The notes: generated by a model not told the origin, from the letters alone. A stretch of 64,000 bases of DNA from Pseudomonas mohnii (GCF_900105115.1 NZ_FNRV01000001.1:5583501-5647500), one strand, 5' to 3'; positions 17,557 to 28,060 are shown, numbered from the stretch's first letter. Numbers and translations are program-made.

Positions 17557-18759
17557 ATGGCCACTGCCGATACAACTCAAACTGCTGAAAACACTCCAGG
17601 CAATCCCAACTCGGGCAAGCGCAAGTTCATGCTGCTGATCCTCGCGGTGGCGGTGGCGCTGAGCGGCGCGGGCGTCTGGGCCTACCACGAGTTTTACGGT
17701 CGCTGGAGCGAAAGCACCGACGACGCCTACGTGAATGGCAACGTGGTGGAAATCACTCCGCTGGTGACCGGCACCGTGGTCAGCATCGGTGCCGATGATG
17801 GCGATCTGGTCCACGAAGGCCAGGTGTTGGTGAACTTCGACCCGAACGATGCCGAAATCGGTTTGCAAAGTGCCCAGGCCAATCTGGCCCGTACCGTGCG
17901 TCAGGTGCGCGGCCTGTATAGCAACGTCGACGGCCAGAAAGCCCAGGTCAATGCCCAGCAGGCAGAAGTGCAGAAAGCGCAGGACAACTTCAATCGCCGC
18001 AAGAACCTCGCTGCGGGCGGGGCGATTTCCCAGGAGGAACTGTCCCACGCCCGTGATGACCTGACCTCGGCGCAAAACGCTCTGGCCGACGCCAGGCAGC
18101 GACTCAAAACCACCAGTGCCCTGGTGGATGACACCGTGGTGTCGTCGCATCCGGACGTGATGGCCGCCGCCGCGCAATTGCGCCAGGCGTACCTGAACAA
18201 TTCGCGCAGCACCTTGATCGCGCCGGTCACCGGTTACGTGGCCAAGCGCACCGTGCAGCTTGGCCAGCGTGTGCAGCCGGGCACGGCGCTGATGGCGGTG
18301 ATCCCGCTGGATCAGTTGTGGATCGACGCCAACTTCAAGGAAACCCAGTTGCGTGACATGCGCATCGGTCAGCCAGTGGAAATCGAAACCGACCTTTACG
18401 GCAGTGCTGTGAAATACAGCGGCACCATCGACAGTCTTGGCGCCGGTACTGGCAGCGCGTTCGCCCTGTTGCCCGCGCAGAACGCCACCGGTAACTGGAT
18501 CAAGATCGTGCAGCGCGTGCCGGTGCGGATTCACGTCAACGCCGATGAGCTGGCCAGGCACCCGCTGCGGGTCGGCCTGTCGACCGTGGTCGATGTGAAC
18601 CTGCATGATCAGAGTGGCCCGGTGCTGGCGCAACAGCCACCGCAAAAGGCCTCGTTCAGCACCAACATCTATGACCGTCAGTTGGCCGAGGCCGACGCGA
18701 TGATTACTCAACTGATCCACGACAACAGCGCGGCAGTCAGCAAAACCGCGCAACGCTGA
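17557..18759 (+). CDS. emrA: EmrA-type membrane fusion protein
   Basis: 400 residues of the HlyD/EmrA family. A cytoplasmic N-terminus, one transmembrane segment (FMLLILAVAVALSGAGVWAY, about residues 24-43), then the lipoyl half-motifs (STDDAYVNGNVVEITPLVTG near 52-71 and LIAPVTGYVAKRTVQLGQRV near 220-239). Between them is an alpha-helical hairpin rich in Ala/Gln (about 110-205). The C-terminus contains the beta-barrel VRIHVNADELARHPLRVGLS. It links the EmrB transporter with the outer-membrane channel. ATG 17557 has AAGG 9 bases upstream. Confidence 0.94.
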   Translation: MATADTTQTAENTPGNPNSGKRKFMLLILAVAVALSGAGVWAYHEFYGRWSESTDDAYVNGNVVEITPLVTGTVVSIGADDGDLVHEGQVLVNFDPNDAEIGLQSAQANLARTVRQVRGLYSNVDGQKAQVNAQQAEVQKAQDNFNRRKNLAAGGAISQEELSHARDDLTSAQNALADARQRLKTTSALVDDTVVSSHPDVMAAAAQLRQAYLNNSRSTLIAPVTGYVAKRTVQLGQRVQPGTALMAVIPLDQLWIDANFKETQLRDMRIGQPVEIETDLYGSAVKYSGTIDSLGAGTGSAFALLPAQNATGNWIKIVQRVPVRIHVNADELARHPLRVGLSTVVDVNLHDQSGPVLAQQPPQKASFSTNIYDRQLAEADAMITQLIHDNSAAVSKTAQR

Positions 18760-18786
18760 TTCGCCTATGTGCAGCACGCCGCCCCT

Positions 18787-18816
18787 CTGTGGGAGCGAGC
18801 AAGCTCGCTCCCACAG
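18787..18816. repeat. REP hairpin inside the efflux operon
   Basis: Perfect 14-bp arms (CTGTGGGAGCGAGC) around AA, in the 126-base gap between emrA and emrB. It could lower or separately stabilise the emrB part of the message. Confidence 0.9.
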
Positions 18817-18885
18817 GGTCAGCTGCGTCTGTAACAGGCGCAGCGCCAATCCCGCTGCAAAAAATTCAGCTCCAAAGGATTCGCG

Positions 18886-20418
18886 ATGAGCAATAACGCG
18901 TCTTTTTCCCCGCCCAGCCTGCTGCTCAGCACCATCGGCCTGTCGCTGGCGACCTTTATGCAGGTGCTCGACACCACGATCGCCAACGTGGCGCTGCCGA
19001 CGATTTCCGGCAACCTTGGGGTGAGTTCGGAGCAAGGCACCTGGGTCATCACATCGTTTGCTGTCAGCAATGCCATTGCCTTGCCGCTGACCGGCTGGCT
19101 CAGTCGGCGTTTCGGTGAGGTGAAGCTGTTTGTCTGGGCGACGTTGCTGTTCGTGCTCGCTTCGTTCCTGTGCGGGGTTTCCACCTCCATGCCGGAGCTG
19201 GTGGGCTTTCGCGTGCTGCAAGGCGTGGTGGCGGGGCCGTTGTATCCGATGACCCAGACACTGCTGATTGCGGTTTACCCTCCGGCGAAACGGGGGATGG
19301 CGCTGGCGCTGTTGGCGATGGTCACGGTGGTGGCACCGATTGCGGGGCCGATCCTCGGCGGCTGGATCACCGACAGTTATAGCTGGCCGTGGATTTTCTT
19401 CATCAACGTGCCGATCGGTTTGTTCGCCGCTTGGGTGGTCACCCAGCAGATGAAGAAGCGTCCTGTGGTCACCAGCCGCCAACCCATGGACTACGTGGGA
19501 CTGATCGCGTTGATCGTCGGCGTCGGCGCATTGCAGATCGTCCTCGACAAGGGCAACGACGCCGATTGGTTCGAGTCCAGTTTCATCATTATCGGCTCGG
19601 TGATTTCCGTGGTCGCCCTGGCGTTTTTCGTGATCTGGGAAATGACTGATGAGCACCCGGTGGTGAACTTGCGGCTGTTCGCTCACCGCAACTTCCGCTT
19701 TGGCACCATCGTGTTGGTTCTGGGCTATGCCGGATTTTTCGGGATCAACCTGATCCTGCCGCAATGGTTGCAGACCCGCTTGGGCTACACCGCGACCTGG
19801 GCCGGTTTTGCCGTGGCGCCGTTGGGCATTCTGCCGGTGCTGCTGTCGCCTTTCGTCGGTAAATACGCGCCGCGATTCGACATGCGGGTGCTGGCGGGCG
19901 GGGCATTCCTGGCCATCGGTCTGAGTTGTTTCATGCGCGCCGGCTTCACCAATGAGGTGGATTTCCAGCACATCGCCCTGGTGCAGCTGTTCATGGGTAT
20001 TGGCGTGGCACTGTTCTTCATGCCGACCCTGACCATCCTGCTGTCGGACCTGCCGCCCAGCCAGATTGCCGACGGCTCGGGCCTGGCGACGTTCCTGCGT
20101 ACGCTGGGCGGTAGTTTCGCGGCGTCGTTGACCACCTGGATCTGGATCCGCCGCGCCGACCAGCACCATGCCTACCTGACGGAAAGCATCACTCCGTTCG
20201 ACCCGGCCACCCGCGAGGCGTTGCATCAATTGGGCGGGGCAGGGGCCAAGGCTTATACGCAGCTGGATCAGATGGTGATCAGCCAGGCGTACATCATGTC
20301 CACGGTGGACTATTTCACGCTGCTGGGCTGGATGTTCATGGGGTTGATCCTGATCGTGTGGCTGGCCAAGCCCCCCTTTACCGCCAAGGCCGGGCCGGCG
20401 GCTTCCGCCGGACATTGA
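18886..20418 (+). CDS. emrB: EmrB-type multidrug transporter (MFS DHA2, 14 TM)
   Basis: 510 residues. The N-terminal TM1 motif (LATFMQVLDTTIANVALPTI, about residues 23-42) contains the DHA2 motif D1 with the conserved aspartate. GWLSRRFGEVKLF is motif A (about 71-83), and LLAMVTVVAPIAGPILGGWI is the antiporter motif C (about 143-162). About 14 hydrophobic segments can be counted. It would export hydrophobic drugs or organic acids in exchange for protons together with EmrA and the OMF. AAAGGA lies 8 bases before ATG 18886. A REP hairpin separates it from emrA. Confidence 0.94.
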   Translation: MSNNASFSPPSLLLSTIGLSLATFMQVLDTTIANVALPTISGNLGVSSEQGTWVITSFAVSNAIALPLTGWLSRRFGEVKLFVWATLLFVLASFLCGVSTSMPELVGFRVLQGVVAGPLYPMTQTLLIAVYPPAKRGMALALLAMVTVVAPIAGPILGGWITDSYSWPWIFFINVPIGLFAAWVVTQQMKKRPVVTSRQPMDYVGLIALIVGVGALQIVLDKGNDADWFESSFIIIGSVISVVALAFFVIWEMTDEHPVVNLRLFAHRNFRFGTIVLVLGYAGFFGINLILPQWLQTRLGYTATWAGFAVAPLGILPVLLSPFVGKYAPRFDMRVLAGGAFLAIGLSCFMRAGFTNEVDFQHIALVQLFMGIGVALFFMPTLTILLSDLPPSQIADGSGLATFLRTLGGSFAASLTTWIWIRRADQHHAYLTESITPFDPATREALHQLGGAGAKAYTQLDQMVISQAYIMSTVDYFTLLGWMFMGLILIVWLAKPPFTAKAGPAASAGH

Positions 20419-20431
20419 TACAAGCACAATC

Positions 20432-20463
20432 CCTGTAGGAGCGAGCAGGCTCGCTCCTACAGG
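20432..20463. repeat. REP hairpin between convergent emrB and lpxH
   Basis: Perfect 15-bp arms (CCTGTAGGAGCGAGC) around AG. It lies 14 bases past the emrB stop and 17 before the lpxH stop, and may act as a shared transcript end. Confidence 0.9.
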
Positions 20464-20479
20464 TTATTTGTTGTGCAAA

Positions 20480-21232
20480 TTAGTTGGCGGGGGCAGCCAA
20501 TTGCGGCGGTGGGGCGAAATCGAACGGCGCCAACGCAAACCCGTGATCATCCACTTGCAACGCCCACCCTTGACGATCCCAATCCCCCAAGACAATGCGC
20601 CGGGCGGCTTGATCGCCCAGTTGCAGCTTGTGCACGGCGGGGCGATGGGTGTGGCCGTGAATCAGGGTTTTCACCCCGTATTCCTGCATGATTCGCGGAA
20701 TTTCTTCGGGGGTGACATCAACGATGTCGTTGGCCTTCATCCGCGTTTGCGCACGGCTTTCACTGCGCAGCTTGCGCGCCAGTTTATGCCGCGTGCGCAG
20801 CGGCAGATGCCGCAGGATGAACAACGTGACGGGGTTGCGTAGGTAGCGACGCAGCTTCATATAGGCTTCGTCGCGGGTGCAGAGGCTGTCGCCGTGCATC
20901 AATAGCACCGGCTCGCCTGCCAGTTGCACGACACTCGGATCCTTCAGCAAGGTGCAGCCGGCCTGTTTGCAAAAGGCCTGGCCGAGCATGAAGTCGCGAT
21001 TGCCGTGCATCAGAAAAATGGCCGTGCCGCTGTCGCTGAGGTCGCGCAGGGCCTGGCAGATGGAGCGCTGGAACGGCGTCATGGCATCGTCGCCAATCCA
21101 TGCCTCGAAAAAGTCGCCCAGAATGTACAGCGCACTCGCCGAGCGGGCGCGTCCGGCGAGCAAATCCAGAAACGCCCGGGTGATGTCCGGGCGCTCCTCT
21201 TCCAGATGCAAGTCTGAAATCAGCAATATCAC
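20480..21232 (-). CDS. lpxH: UDP-2,3-diacylglucosamine diphosphatase
   Basis: 250 residues, usual length for LpxH. It hydrolyses UDP-2,3-diacylglucosamine to lipid X in lipid A synthesis at the inner membrane. The calcineurin-like metallophosphoesterase motifs are complete: ISDLHL (residues 5-10), [11 protein letters not shown] (39-49), [10 protein letters not shown] (about 75-84), [11 protein letters not shown] (about 110-120) and LIHGHTHRP (about 189-197). The start is GTG 21232, overlapping the ppiB stop as GTGA, so it is translationally coupled to ppiB. The C-terminus has a proline/alanine tail. Confidence 0.96.
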   Translation of the reverse strand: MILLISDLHLEEERPDITRAFLDLLAGRARSASALYILGDFFEAWIGDDAMTPFQRSICQALRDLSDSGTAIFLMHGNRDFMLGQAFCKQAGCTLLKDPSVVQLAGEPVLLMHGDSLCTRDEAYMKLRRYLRNPVTLFILRHLPLRTRHKLARKLRSESRAQTRMKANDIVDVTPEEIPRIMQEYGVKTLIHGHTHRPAVHKLQLGDQAARRIVLGDWDRQGWALQVDDHGFALAPFDFAPPPQLAAPAN

Positions 21233-21732
21233 TCAATGATCTCGGCTTTCTCGATGATCACGTCGTCTGCTGGTACGTCCTGGTGGCCGGCCTTCATGGT
21301 GGTGGAAACACCCTTGATCTTGTCGACAACGTCGGTGCCTGCAACGACTTTGCCGAACACGGCGTAGCCCCAGCCCTGAGTGGTCTTGGCGCTGTGGTTC
21401 AGGAAGCTGTTGTCAGCCACGTTGATGAAGAACTGGGCGGAAGCCGAATGCGGCTCCATGGTGCGCGCCATGGCCACGCTGTACTTCTCGTTCGGCAGAC
21501 CGTTGTCGGCTTCGTTCTGGATGCTTGGGCGCTTGTCTTTCTTTTCTTTCATGCCAGGCTCGAAACCGCCGCCCTGGATCATGAAATTACCGATGACGCG
21601 GTGGAAAACAGTGTTTTCGTAGTGACCGGCTTTGACGTATTCGACGAAGTTGGCCACGGTGATCGGGGCTTTCTCGGCGTTCAGTTCCAGGACGATGTCG
21701 CCATGGTTGGTGGTCAGTTTGACTTGGGTCAT
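21229..21732 (-). CDS. ppiB: cytoplasmic cyclophilin peptidyl-prolyl isomerase
   Basis: 167 residues with no signal peptide, so the cytoplasmic PpiB type. The catalytic core [20 protein letters not shown] (about residues 42-61) contains the active-site Phe and Arg. [15 protein letters not shown] (about 97-111) and [17 protein letters not shown] (about 122-138) follow. It isomerises prolyl bonds in folding proteins. It is the first gene of a two-gene unit with lpxH and is divergent from glnS. Confidence 0.96.
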   Translation of the reverse strand: MTQVKLTTNHGDIVLELNAEKAPITVANFVEYVKAGHYENTVFHRVIGNFMIQGGGFEPGMKEKKDKRPSIQNEADNGLPNEKYSVAMARTMEPHSASAQFFINVADNSFLNHSAKTTQGWGYAVFGKVVAGTDVVDKIKGVSTTMKAGHQDVPADDVIIEKAEIIE

Positions 21733-21983
21733 GATTACTACTCATTCAGGGAATTCGTGGGTTTCGGGACATTGCGGTCCCTTCACCGGTTCAGCCGTTT
21801 TCGGCCAAGGTGCCCAGTTTAGCGTGCCAGACGCGAATTTCGAGGCTGTTTTTCATTTACGCCCCATTAAATGCGACCGTTTGCAGGCCTGCTCTGTCAG
21901 CTGCTTGACGGCATCGGCTATGATAGCGGCTTTGTTTTGTCCGGCCTTTATTACGGCCACGCACTTGTACGTTCAAGGATCCT

Positions 21984-23684
21984 ATGAGCAAGCCCACTGT
22001 CGACCCTACCTCGAATGCCAAGACCGGCCCTGCTGTGCCGGTCAATTTCCTGCGGCCGATCATCCAGGCAGACCTGGACTCGGGCAAGCACACGCAGATC
22101 GTCACGCGTTTCCCGCCTGAGCCCAACGGCTACCTGCACATCGGTCACGCCAAGTCGATCTGCGTGAACTTCGGCCTGGCCCAGGAGTTCGGCGGCGTCA
22201 CGCACCTGCGTTTCGACGACACCAACCCGGCCAAGGAAGACCAGGAATACATCGACGCAATCGAAAGCGACGTCAAATGGCTGGGCTTCGAATGGTCCGG
22301 TGAAGTGCGCTATGCCTCGCAGTATTTCGATCAGTTGCACGACTGGGCCGTCGAGCTGATCAAGGCCGGCAAGGCCTATGTCGACGACCTGACCCCTGAG
22401 CAAGCCAAGGAATACCGTGGCAGCCTGACCGAGCCAGGCCGCAACAGCCCGTTCCGCGACCGTAGCGTCGAAGAGAACCTGGACTGGTTCGCCCGCATGC
22501 GCGCCGGCGAATTCCCGGACGGTGCACGTGTGCTGCGAGCGAAGATCGACATGGCCTCGCCGAACATGAACCTGCGCGACCCGATCATGTATCGCATCCG
22601 TCATGCCCACCACCACCAGACCGGTGACAAGTGGTGCATCTACCCCAACTACGACTTCACCCACGGTCAGTCGGACGCCATCGAAGGCATCACCCACTCG
22701 ATCTGCACCCTGGAGTTCGAAAGCCACCGTCCGCTGTACGAGTGGTTCCTCGAGAACCTGCCCGTGCCGGCCAACCCGCGCCAGTACGAGTTCAGCCGCC
22801 TGAACCTGAACTACACCATCACCAGCAAGCGCAAGCTCAAGCAGTTGGTCGATGAAAAGCACGTCAATGGCTGGGACGACCCGCGCATGTCCACGCTGTC
22901 GGGCTTCCGCCGTCGCGGCTACACCCCGGCATCGATCCGCAACTTCTGCGAGATGATCGGCACCAACCGCTCCGACGGTGTGGTCGATTACGGCATGCTC
23001 GAGTTCAGCATCCGTCAGGACCTCGACGCGAACGCCCCGCGTGCCATGTGCGTGCTGCGTCCGTTGAAGGTCGTGATCACCAACTACCCGGAAGACAAGG
23101 TCGACAACCTCGAACTGCCGCGTCATCCGCAGAAAGAAGAACTCGGCGTGCGCAAGCTGCCGTTCGCCCGTGAGATCTACATCGATCGTGATGATTTCAT
23201 GGAAGAACCGCCAAAAGGCTACAAGCGCCTGGAGCCAAACGGCGAAGTGCGCCTGCGCGGCAGCTACGTGATCCGTGCCGACGAAGCGATCAAGGACGCC
23301 GACGGCAACATCGTCGAGCTGCGTTGCTCGTACGACCCGGACACCCTGGGCAAGAACCCCGAAGGCCGCAAGGTCAAGGGCGTGGTCCACTGGGTGCCGG
23401 CCGCTGCCAGCGTCGAGTGTGAAGTACGTCTGTACGATCGTCTGTTCCGCTCTCCGAACCCGGAGAAGGCCGAAGACAGCGCGAGTTTCCTGGACAACAT
23501 CAACCCTGACTCACTGCAAGTGCTGACCGGTTGTCGTGCTGAGCCTTCGCTGGGCAATGCACAGCCGGAAGACCGTTTCCAGTTCGAGCGCGAAGGTTAC
23601 TTCGTCGCCGATATCAAGGATTCGAAACCAGGTCAGCCGGTATTCAACCGTACCGTGACCCTGCGTGATTCGTGGGGCCAGTGA
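21984..23684 (+). CDS. glnS: glutaminyl-tRNA synthetase
   Basis: 566 residues, class Ib synthetase of the usual length. The HIGH motif appears as [14 protein letters not shown] (about residues 41-54) and the KMSKS equivalent as [14 protein letters not shown] (about 279-292). The C-terminal anticodon-binding beta-barrels contain [15 protein letters not shown] and [20 protein letters not shown]. It charges tRNA-Gln directly. ATG 21984 is preceded by AAGGATCCT. A plausible -10 box TATGAT (21919-21924) lies upstream. It is followed 22 bases later by cysS. Confidence 0.97.
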   Translation: MSKPTVDPTSNAKTGPAVPVNFLRPIIQADLDSGKHTQIVTRFPPEPNGYLHIGHAKSICVNFGLAQEFGGVTHLRFDDTNPAKEDQEYIDAIESDVKWLGFEWSGEVRYASQYFDQLHDWAVELIKAGKAYVDDLTPEQAKEYRGSLTEPGRNSPFRDRSVEENLDWFARMRAGEFPDGARVLRAKIDMASPNMNLRDPIMYRIRHAHHHQTGDKWCIYPNYDFTHGQSDAIEGITHSICTLEFESHRPLYEWFLENLPVPANPRQYEFSRLNLNYTITSKRKLKQLVDEKHVNGWDDPRMSTLSGFRRRGYTPASIRNFCEMIGTNRSDGVVDYGMLEFSIRQDLDANAPRAMCVLRPLKVVITNYPEDKVDNLELPRHPQKEELGVRKLPFAREIYIDRDDFMEEPPKGYKRLEPNGEVRLRGSYVIRADEAIKDADGNIVELRCSYDPDTLGKNPEGRKVKGVVHWVPAAASVECEVRLYDRLFRSPNPEKAEDSASFLDNINPDSLQVLTGCRAEPSLGNAQPEDRFQFEREGYFVADIKDSKPGQPVFNRTVTLRDSWGQ

Positions 23685-23706
23685 TTTAGCGTCAAGGAAA
23701 TTTAAA

Positions 23707-25089
23707 GTGCTGACGATCTACAACACGCTCACCAAGAGCAAAGAAGTCTTCAAGCCGCTGGATGGCAACAATGTGCGCATGTACGTCTGCGGGATGACCG
23801 TGTATGACTACTGCCACATAGGCCACGGCCGCAGCATGGTCGCGTTCGACCTAGTGACCCGCTGGTTGCGGTTCAGCGGTTACAACCTGACCTATGTGCG
23901 CAACATCACCGACATCGAAGACAAGATCATCAATCGTGCCCGCGAGAACGGCGAGCCGTATGACGCGCTGACCGAGCGCATGATCGCCGCAATGCACGAG
24001 GACGAGGCGCGCCTCAACATCCTCAAACCGGACATGGAGCCACGTGCCACGGACCACATCCCGGGCATGCTGTCGATGATCCAGACCCTGATCGACAAGG
24101 GTTACGCCTACGCCCCGGGCAATGGCGACGTGTACTACCGCGTCGCGAAGTTCATGGGTTACGGCAAGCTGTCGCGCAAGAAGGTCGAGGACCTGCGCAT
24201 CGGTGCGCGGATCGAGGTCGACGAAGCGAAGGAAGATCCGCTGGACTTCGTGCTGTGGAAAGGCGTCAAGCCGGGCGAGCCGAGCTGGGAATCGCCGTGG
24301 GGCGCCGGGCGTCCGGGCTGGCACATCGAGTGCTCGGTGATGTCGACCTGCTGCCTCGGCGAGACTTTCGACATTCATGGCGGCGGCAGTGACCTCGAGT
24401 TCCCGCACCATGAAAACGAAATCGCCCAGAGCGAAGCGGCCACCGGCAAGACCTACGCCAACGCGTGGATGCATTGCGGCATGATCCGCATCAATGGCGA
24501 GAAGATGTCCAAGTCCTTGAACAACTTCTTCACCATTCGCGACGTGCTTGCCAAGTACCACCCGGAAGTCGTGCGTTACCTGCTGGTGTCGAGCCACTAC
24601 CGCAGCGCGATCAACTACTCGGAAGACAACCTCAAGGACGCCAAGGGCGCCCTCGAGCGTTTCTACCACGCGTTGAAAGGCCTGCCGAGCGTGGCTCCGG
24701 CTGGCGGCGAAGCGTTCGTCGAGCGCTTCACCACGGTGATGAACGACGACTTCGGCACGCCTGAAGCCTGTGCGGTGTTGTTCGAGATGGTGCGCGAGAT
24801 CAACCGCCTGCGCGAGACCGATCTCGATGCGGCGGCCGGTCTGGCGGCGCGCCTGAAAGAACTGGCCAGCGTGCTGGGTGTGTTGCAGCTTGAGGCCGAC
24901 GACTTCCTGCAGGCCGGTGCCGAAGGGCGCGTGGATGCCGCTGAAGTGGAGGCGCTGATTGCTGCGCGTCTGGCGGCACGTGCCGGGAAAGACTGGGCCG
25001 AGTCCGACCGCATCCGCGACCAGCTCACCGCCATGGGCGTGGTGCTGGAAGACGGCAAGGGTGGGACGACCTGGCGTCTGGCTGACTGA
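23707..25089 (+). CDS. cysS: cysteinyl-tRNA synthetase
   Basis: 460 residues. The N-terminus [17 protein letters not shown] is the family norm. The zinc cysteine and HIGH motif lie in [19 protein letters not shown] (about residues 25-43). Further zinc ligands are in [14 protein letters not shown] and [15 protein letters not shown], and [13 protein letters not shown] is the KMSKS loop (about 269-281). The start is GTG 23707 with AAGGA 8 bases before it; the upstream in-frame ATG at 23665 overlaps glnS and adds residues the family lacks. A strong terminator follows. Confidence 0.97.
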   Translation: MLTIYNTLTKSKEVFKPLDGNNVRMYVCGMTVYDYCHIGHGRSMVAFDLVTRWLRFSGYNLTYVRNITDIEDKIINRARENGEPYDALTERMIAAMHEDEARLNILKPDMEPRATDHIPGMLSMIQTLIDKGYAYAPGNGDVYYRVAKFMGYGKLSRKKVEDLRIGARIEVDEAKEDPLDFVLWKGVKPGEPSWESPWGAGRPGWHIECSVMSTCCLGETFDIHGGGSDLEFPHHENEIAQSEAATGKTYANAWMHCGMIRINGEKMSKSLNNFFTIRDVLAKYHPEVVRYLLVSSHYRSAINYSEDNLKDAKGALERFYHALKGLPSVAPAGGEAFVERFTTVMNDDFGTPEACAVLFEMVREINRLRETDLDAAAGLAARLKELASVLGVLQLEADDFLQAGAEGRVDAAEVEALIAARLAARAGKDWAESDRIRDQLTAMGVVLEDGKGGTTWRLAD

Positions 25090-25102
25090 TTGCTTGATCC
25101 GT

Positions 25103-25141
25103 AAAAAACAAAACCCGCCTTGTGCGGGTTTTGTTTTTTTG
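25103..25141. terminator. Rho-independent terminator, bidirectional
   Basis: Stem ACAAAACCCGC (25109-25119) pairs with GCGGGTTTTGT, flanked by A-rich and T-rich runs (TTTTTTT on the plus side). It ends glnS-cysS and, in reverse, uppP. Confidence 0.92.
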
Positions 25142-25150
25142 TGGCGGGCG

Positions 25151-26023
25151 TTAGCTCAGGAGTCCGGTGCTGACCGCGACAATCAGGAAGATCCCGAGCA
25201 CCGCGCGGTAGATGACAAACGGCCAGGTGGAGAACTTCTCCAGAAAGCGCATCAGGCCCCAGATGGCGAAAAACGCCGAGATGCTGGCGATCACCAGGCC
25301 AAAAAACAGGTGCGCCCAGGCTTGCGCGGGAAGATCAGCATGGAACAACACCCACAGCTCCTTCAAGCCGGCCAGGGCGATCGCGGGGAGCCCCAGCAGG
25401 AAGGAGAACCGCGCTGCCTCTTCACGTTTGAAATTGAGGAACAGCGCCGCCGTCAGCGTTGACCCCGAGCGCGACACGCCGGGAATCAGCGCGCCGATCT
25501 GGGCAATGCCAACGATCAGTGCATCACGCAGGCGCATTTCGCCAACGGTGCGGCGATGCCGGCAACTGAGTTCGGCGGCCGCGAGCAAAACCGCCATGAC
25601 CACGCAGGAAATCCCGATCACCATCAGCCCCCGCAACGGCGAGTTGCAGGCATTGAGCGTCGAGGACAAGGCCACGCCGGCAATACCGATGGGAATGGTC
25701 GCCAGCACGATGGCCACCGCGAGGATGAACCACTGGTTGTTGTAATCGCGTTGGCGTACCGCGCCGACACTGCCGCTGACAACTTGTCTGACGTCACGCC
25801 AGAAATAACTGACCACCGCCGCCAGTGCGGCCAACTGCATGGCCGCGGAAAACGCCGAGCCGGGATCGGGCCAGCCGAGCAGGGCGGGCACGATGCGCAT
25901 GTGCGCGGTGGAGGACACGGGCAACAATTCGGTGATGCCCTGAACGATGCCCAAGAAGCCGATTTGCAGGTAATCCAGCGAGGCAAAGCCGATATCAAGG
26001 CCGGTAGAACAGATGTTGGTCAA
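25151..26023 (-). CDS. uppP: undecaprenyl-diphosphate phosphatase
   Basis: 290 residues, BacA/UppP family integral membrane protein with about eight hydrophobic segments. The two catalytic signatures are present: GIVQGITELLPVSSTAHM (about residues 25-42) and GALIPGVSRSGSTLTAALFL (about 176-195). It recycles the C55 lipid carrier for peptidoglycan and O-antigen, and confers bacitracin tolerance. The reading frame has no ATG before the first signature. The best start is TTG 26023, with AGGA about 10 bases upstream, so initiation may be weak. Confidence 0.93.
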   Translation of the reverse strand: MTNICSTGLDIGFASLDYLQIGFLGIVQGITELLPVSSTAHMRIVPALLGWPDPGSAFSAAMQLAALAAVVSYFWRDVRQVVSGSVGAVRQRDYNNQWFILAVAIVLATIPIGIAGVALSSTLNACNSPLRGLMVIGISCVVMAVLLAAAELSCRHRRTVGEMRLRDALIVGIAQIGALIPGVSRSGSTLTAALFLNFKREEAARFSFLLGLPAIALAGLKELWVLFHADLPAQAWAHLFFGLVIASISAFFAIWGLMRFLEKFSTWPFVIYRAVLGIFLIVAVSTGLLS

Positions 26024-26164
26024 AGCACTTATCCTGTGAGGATCAGGAGGAGGAGGGTCTGGATAAAAAGGAGTCAGGCGAAAAGCTGAAACATTTCGTC
26101 ACAATTTGGTCGCTGCGGTCAATGGGGGCAGTGAGTGGTTTTTGCGGTGACTGGGTTGGCGCCT

Positions 26165-26182
26165 TCGCGAGCCTGCTCGCGA
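26165..26182. repeat. single REP hairpin
   Basis: TCGCGAGC, loop CT, GCTCGCGA. It lies 16 bases past the stop codon of the sigma-54 activator gene. Confidence 0.8.
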
Positions 26183-26197
26183 TTGACTGCGCAGCAG

Positions 26198-28060
26198 TCA
26201 GCTTTCCAGGTGGCGCAAGCGCTTATAGAGCGTATTGCGACTAACCCCCAACCGTCGCGCCAGATGCGAAATATTCCCTCCGGCAGCCTTCAGTTCCCGG
26301 TTCAACGCCTGGGCGTCATTCAGATCAACCCCCAACGGCTCCGGCGCCTCCACCGGCTCCATCTCCAGGTCGACGAAGAAATCATCCGGCAAATGCTCCG
26401 GCCGCACCGGTTGTTCCTCGGCCATGGCCAGCGCCACCTGCATCACGCTGCTGACCTGGCGCAGGTTGCCGGGCCACGGATGACGGCTAAACAGCTCCAG
26501 AACTTCGTCGCTAAGTCCCGCCCATTGGGTGGGCTCCCGATGCTGCTCCCACAAACGCTTGAACAGTGCCTGCTTGTCGCTGCGCTCGCGCAGCGGCGGC
26601 AACTCCAGGGTCAGGCCGCCGATGCGGTAGTACAAATCTTCGCGGAAACGCCCCAATTGCACCTGCTCGCGCAAGGAGCGGTTGGTCGCGGAGATGATGC
26701 GGATGTCCACCGCAAACAACTCACTGCTGCCCACCGGTTGCACGCAGCGCTCCTGCAACACCCGTAGCAAGCGTGCCTGGGTCGGCAGCGGCATATCGCC
26801 GATTTCGTCGAGGAACAACGTGCCTTTGTCGGCCTTGCGGATCAGGCCGATGCTGCCTTTCTGGTTCGCTCCGGTAAACGCGCCTTTCTCGTAACCAAAC
26901 AGCTCAGACTCCACCAGTTCGGCAGGGATCGCTGCACAGTTGACGGCAATGAACGCTTGTTTATGGCGGGAGCTGGCTTGATGCAGGGCCTTGACGAAGA
27001 CTTCCTTGCCGACCCCGGTTTCACCGTGAATCAACAGCGGAATGTCTTTCTCCAGCAAGCGTTCGGCCTGGCGCACGGCCTTTTCCACGCGACTGTCGCC
27101 AAAGTGCAGGGTCTTCAGGCTGATGGTGGCGGGTTTAGCGTCCGCCACGGCGCTCTTGGGGTCAGCACTTTTGCTTTCAGAAAACAGCCGCGGCTGAATC
27201 GGTGCCTGCTTCGGCCGTTTCAACAGGCACTGGAAGCGGTTGCGTCCGCGAGTCTGCAGGGCGAAGGGCAGGCCTTCTGGCTGATTCAGCAGTTCCAGCA
27301 GCGAGACGTTGAACAGGCTCTCCACACTGACTCGCGACAGGCGGATGCCCAGCAAGTTGTCAGCGCGGCGGTTGGCGGACAGCACCTGGCCACTTTCATC
27401 GAAAATCAGCAAGCCGGCCCACTGGCTGTCGAGGTTGTTCAGGCCCGTGTTAAAGGTCAACTGGAAATGCTGGCCGTGAAACAGGTTGAGGATCAGCCGG
27501 TTTTCCACGGTCTGGCTCATCATCTTGACCATGCCCAGGGTGTGGGACGGCGGCAGGTAGCTGTCGCTGGAGACATCCAGCACGGCAATCACTTTGCGCT
27601 CGGCATCGAAAATCGGCGCGGCGGAACCGGTCATGAAGCGGTTGGCCTTGAGAAAGTGTTCATCGTGTTCGATGTGCACCGCTTGTTCGCAGGCCAAAGC
27701 GGTGCCGATGGCGTTGGTCCCGCTGCAGTGCTCCAGCCAACTGGCGCCGGCACTGAAACCGCGGGTCAGACTCGGCTCGATGAAGCGCTGGGTGCCCCAT
27801 GACGTCAGCACCTGGCCTTGATTGTCGGCGAGCATGATCAGGCAATTGGAGTTGCTGAGGATGTTCTCGTAATACGGCAGGACTTCCTGGTGGGTGGTCT
27901 GCACCAGCGAGTGCTGGCTCTCGAGCAACTGCGCGATGCCTTCGGCGGGCAACTGATCGAACGCCGGAGCGCTTTGATGATTGAGACCGAACGCGCGGCA
28001 GCGGGACCAGGAGTCCTGGATGATGGCGTCGTGGGACAGCGGCAGGGCAGGTAGGGCCAT
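26198..28060 (-). CDS. sigma-54-dependent enhancer-binding regulator (AcoR-like)
   Basis: 620 residues in the AcoR domain order. An N-terminal GAF-type sensor region (about 55-200; FSAGASWLEHCSGTNAIGTA). A PAS-like segment (about 215-290; AGLLIFDESGQVLSANRRAD). A complete AAA+ domain (about 320-550) with Walker A GETGVGKE, the sigma-54-contacting loop GAFTGA, Walker B GTLFLDEIGDM, and RFREDLYYRIGGL. A C-terminal Fis-type helix-turn-helix (HLARRLGVSRNTLYKRLRHL, about 599-618). It is divergent from the ABC operon, which has a sigma-54 promoter and a repeat array, so it is the obvious activator of that operon (inference). Relatives respond to small alcohols, ketones or polyols. Confidence 0.94.
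   Translation of the reverse strand: MALPALPLSHDAIIQDSWSRCRAFGLNHQSAPAFDQLPAEGIAQLLESQHSLVQTTHQEVLPYYENILSNSNCLIMLADNQGQVLTSWGTQRFIEPSLTRGFSAGASWLEHCSGTNAIGTALACEQAVHIEHDEHFLKANRFMTGSAAPIFDAERKVIAVLDVSSDSYLPPSHTLGMVKMMSQTVENRLILNLFHGQHFQLTFNTGLNNLDSQWAGLLIFDESGQVLSANRRADNLLGIRLSRVSVESLFNVSLLELLNQPEGLPFALQTRGRNRFQCLLKRPKQAPIQPRLFSESKSADPKSAVADAKPATISLKTLHFGDSRVEKAVRQAERLLEKDIPLLIHGETGVGKEVFVKALHQASSRHKQAFIAVNCAAIPAELVESELFGYEKGAFTGANQKGSIGLIRKADKGTLFLDEIGDMPLPTQARLLRVLQERCVQPVGSSELFAVDIRIISATNRSLREQVQLGRFREDLYYRIGGLTLELPPLRERSDKQALFKRLWEQHREPTQWAGLSDEVLELFSRHPWPGNLRQVSSVMQVALAMAEEQPVRPEHLPDDFFVDLEMEPVEAPEPLGVDLNDAQALNRELKAAGGNISHLARRLGVSRNTLYKRLRHLES

Noticed and set aside
17506..20427. 973-codon minus-strand frame opposite emrA-emrB
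   Set aside because: Shadow frame caused by the GC-rich codon pattern; composition (His, Gln, Arg) is not protein-like and three strong genes lie on the other strand.
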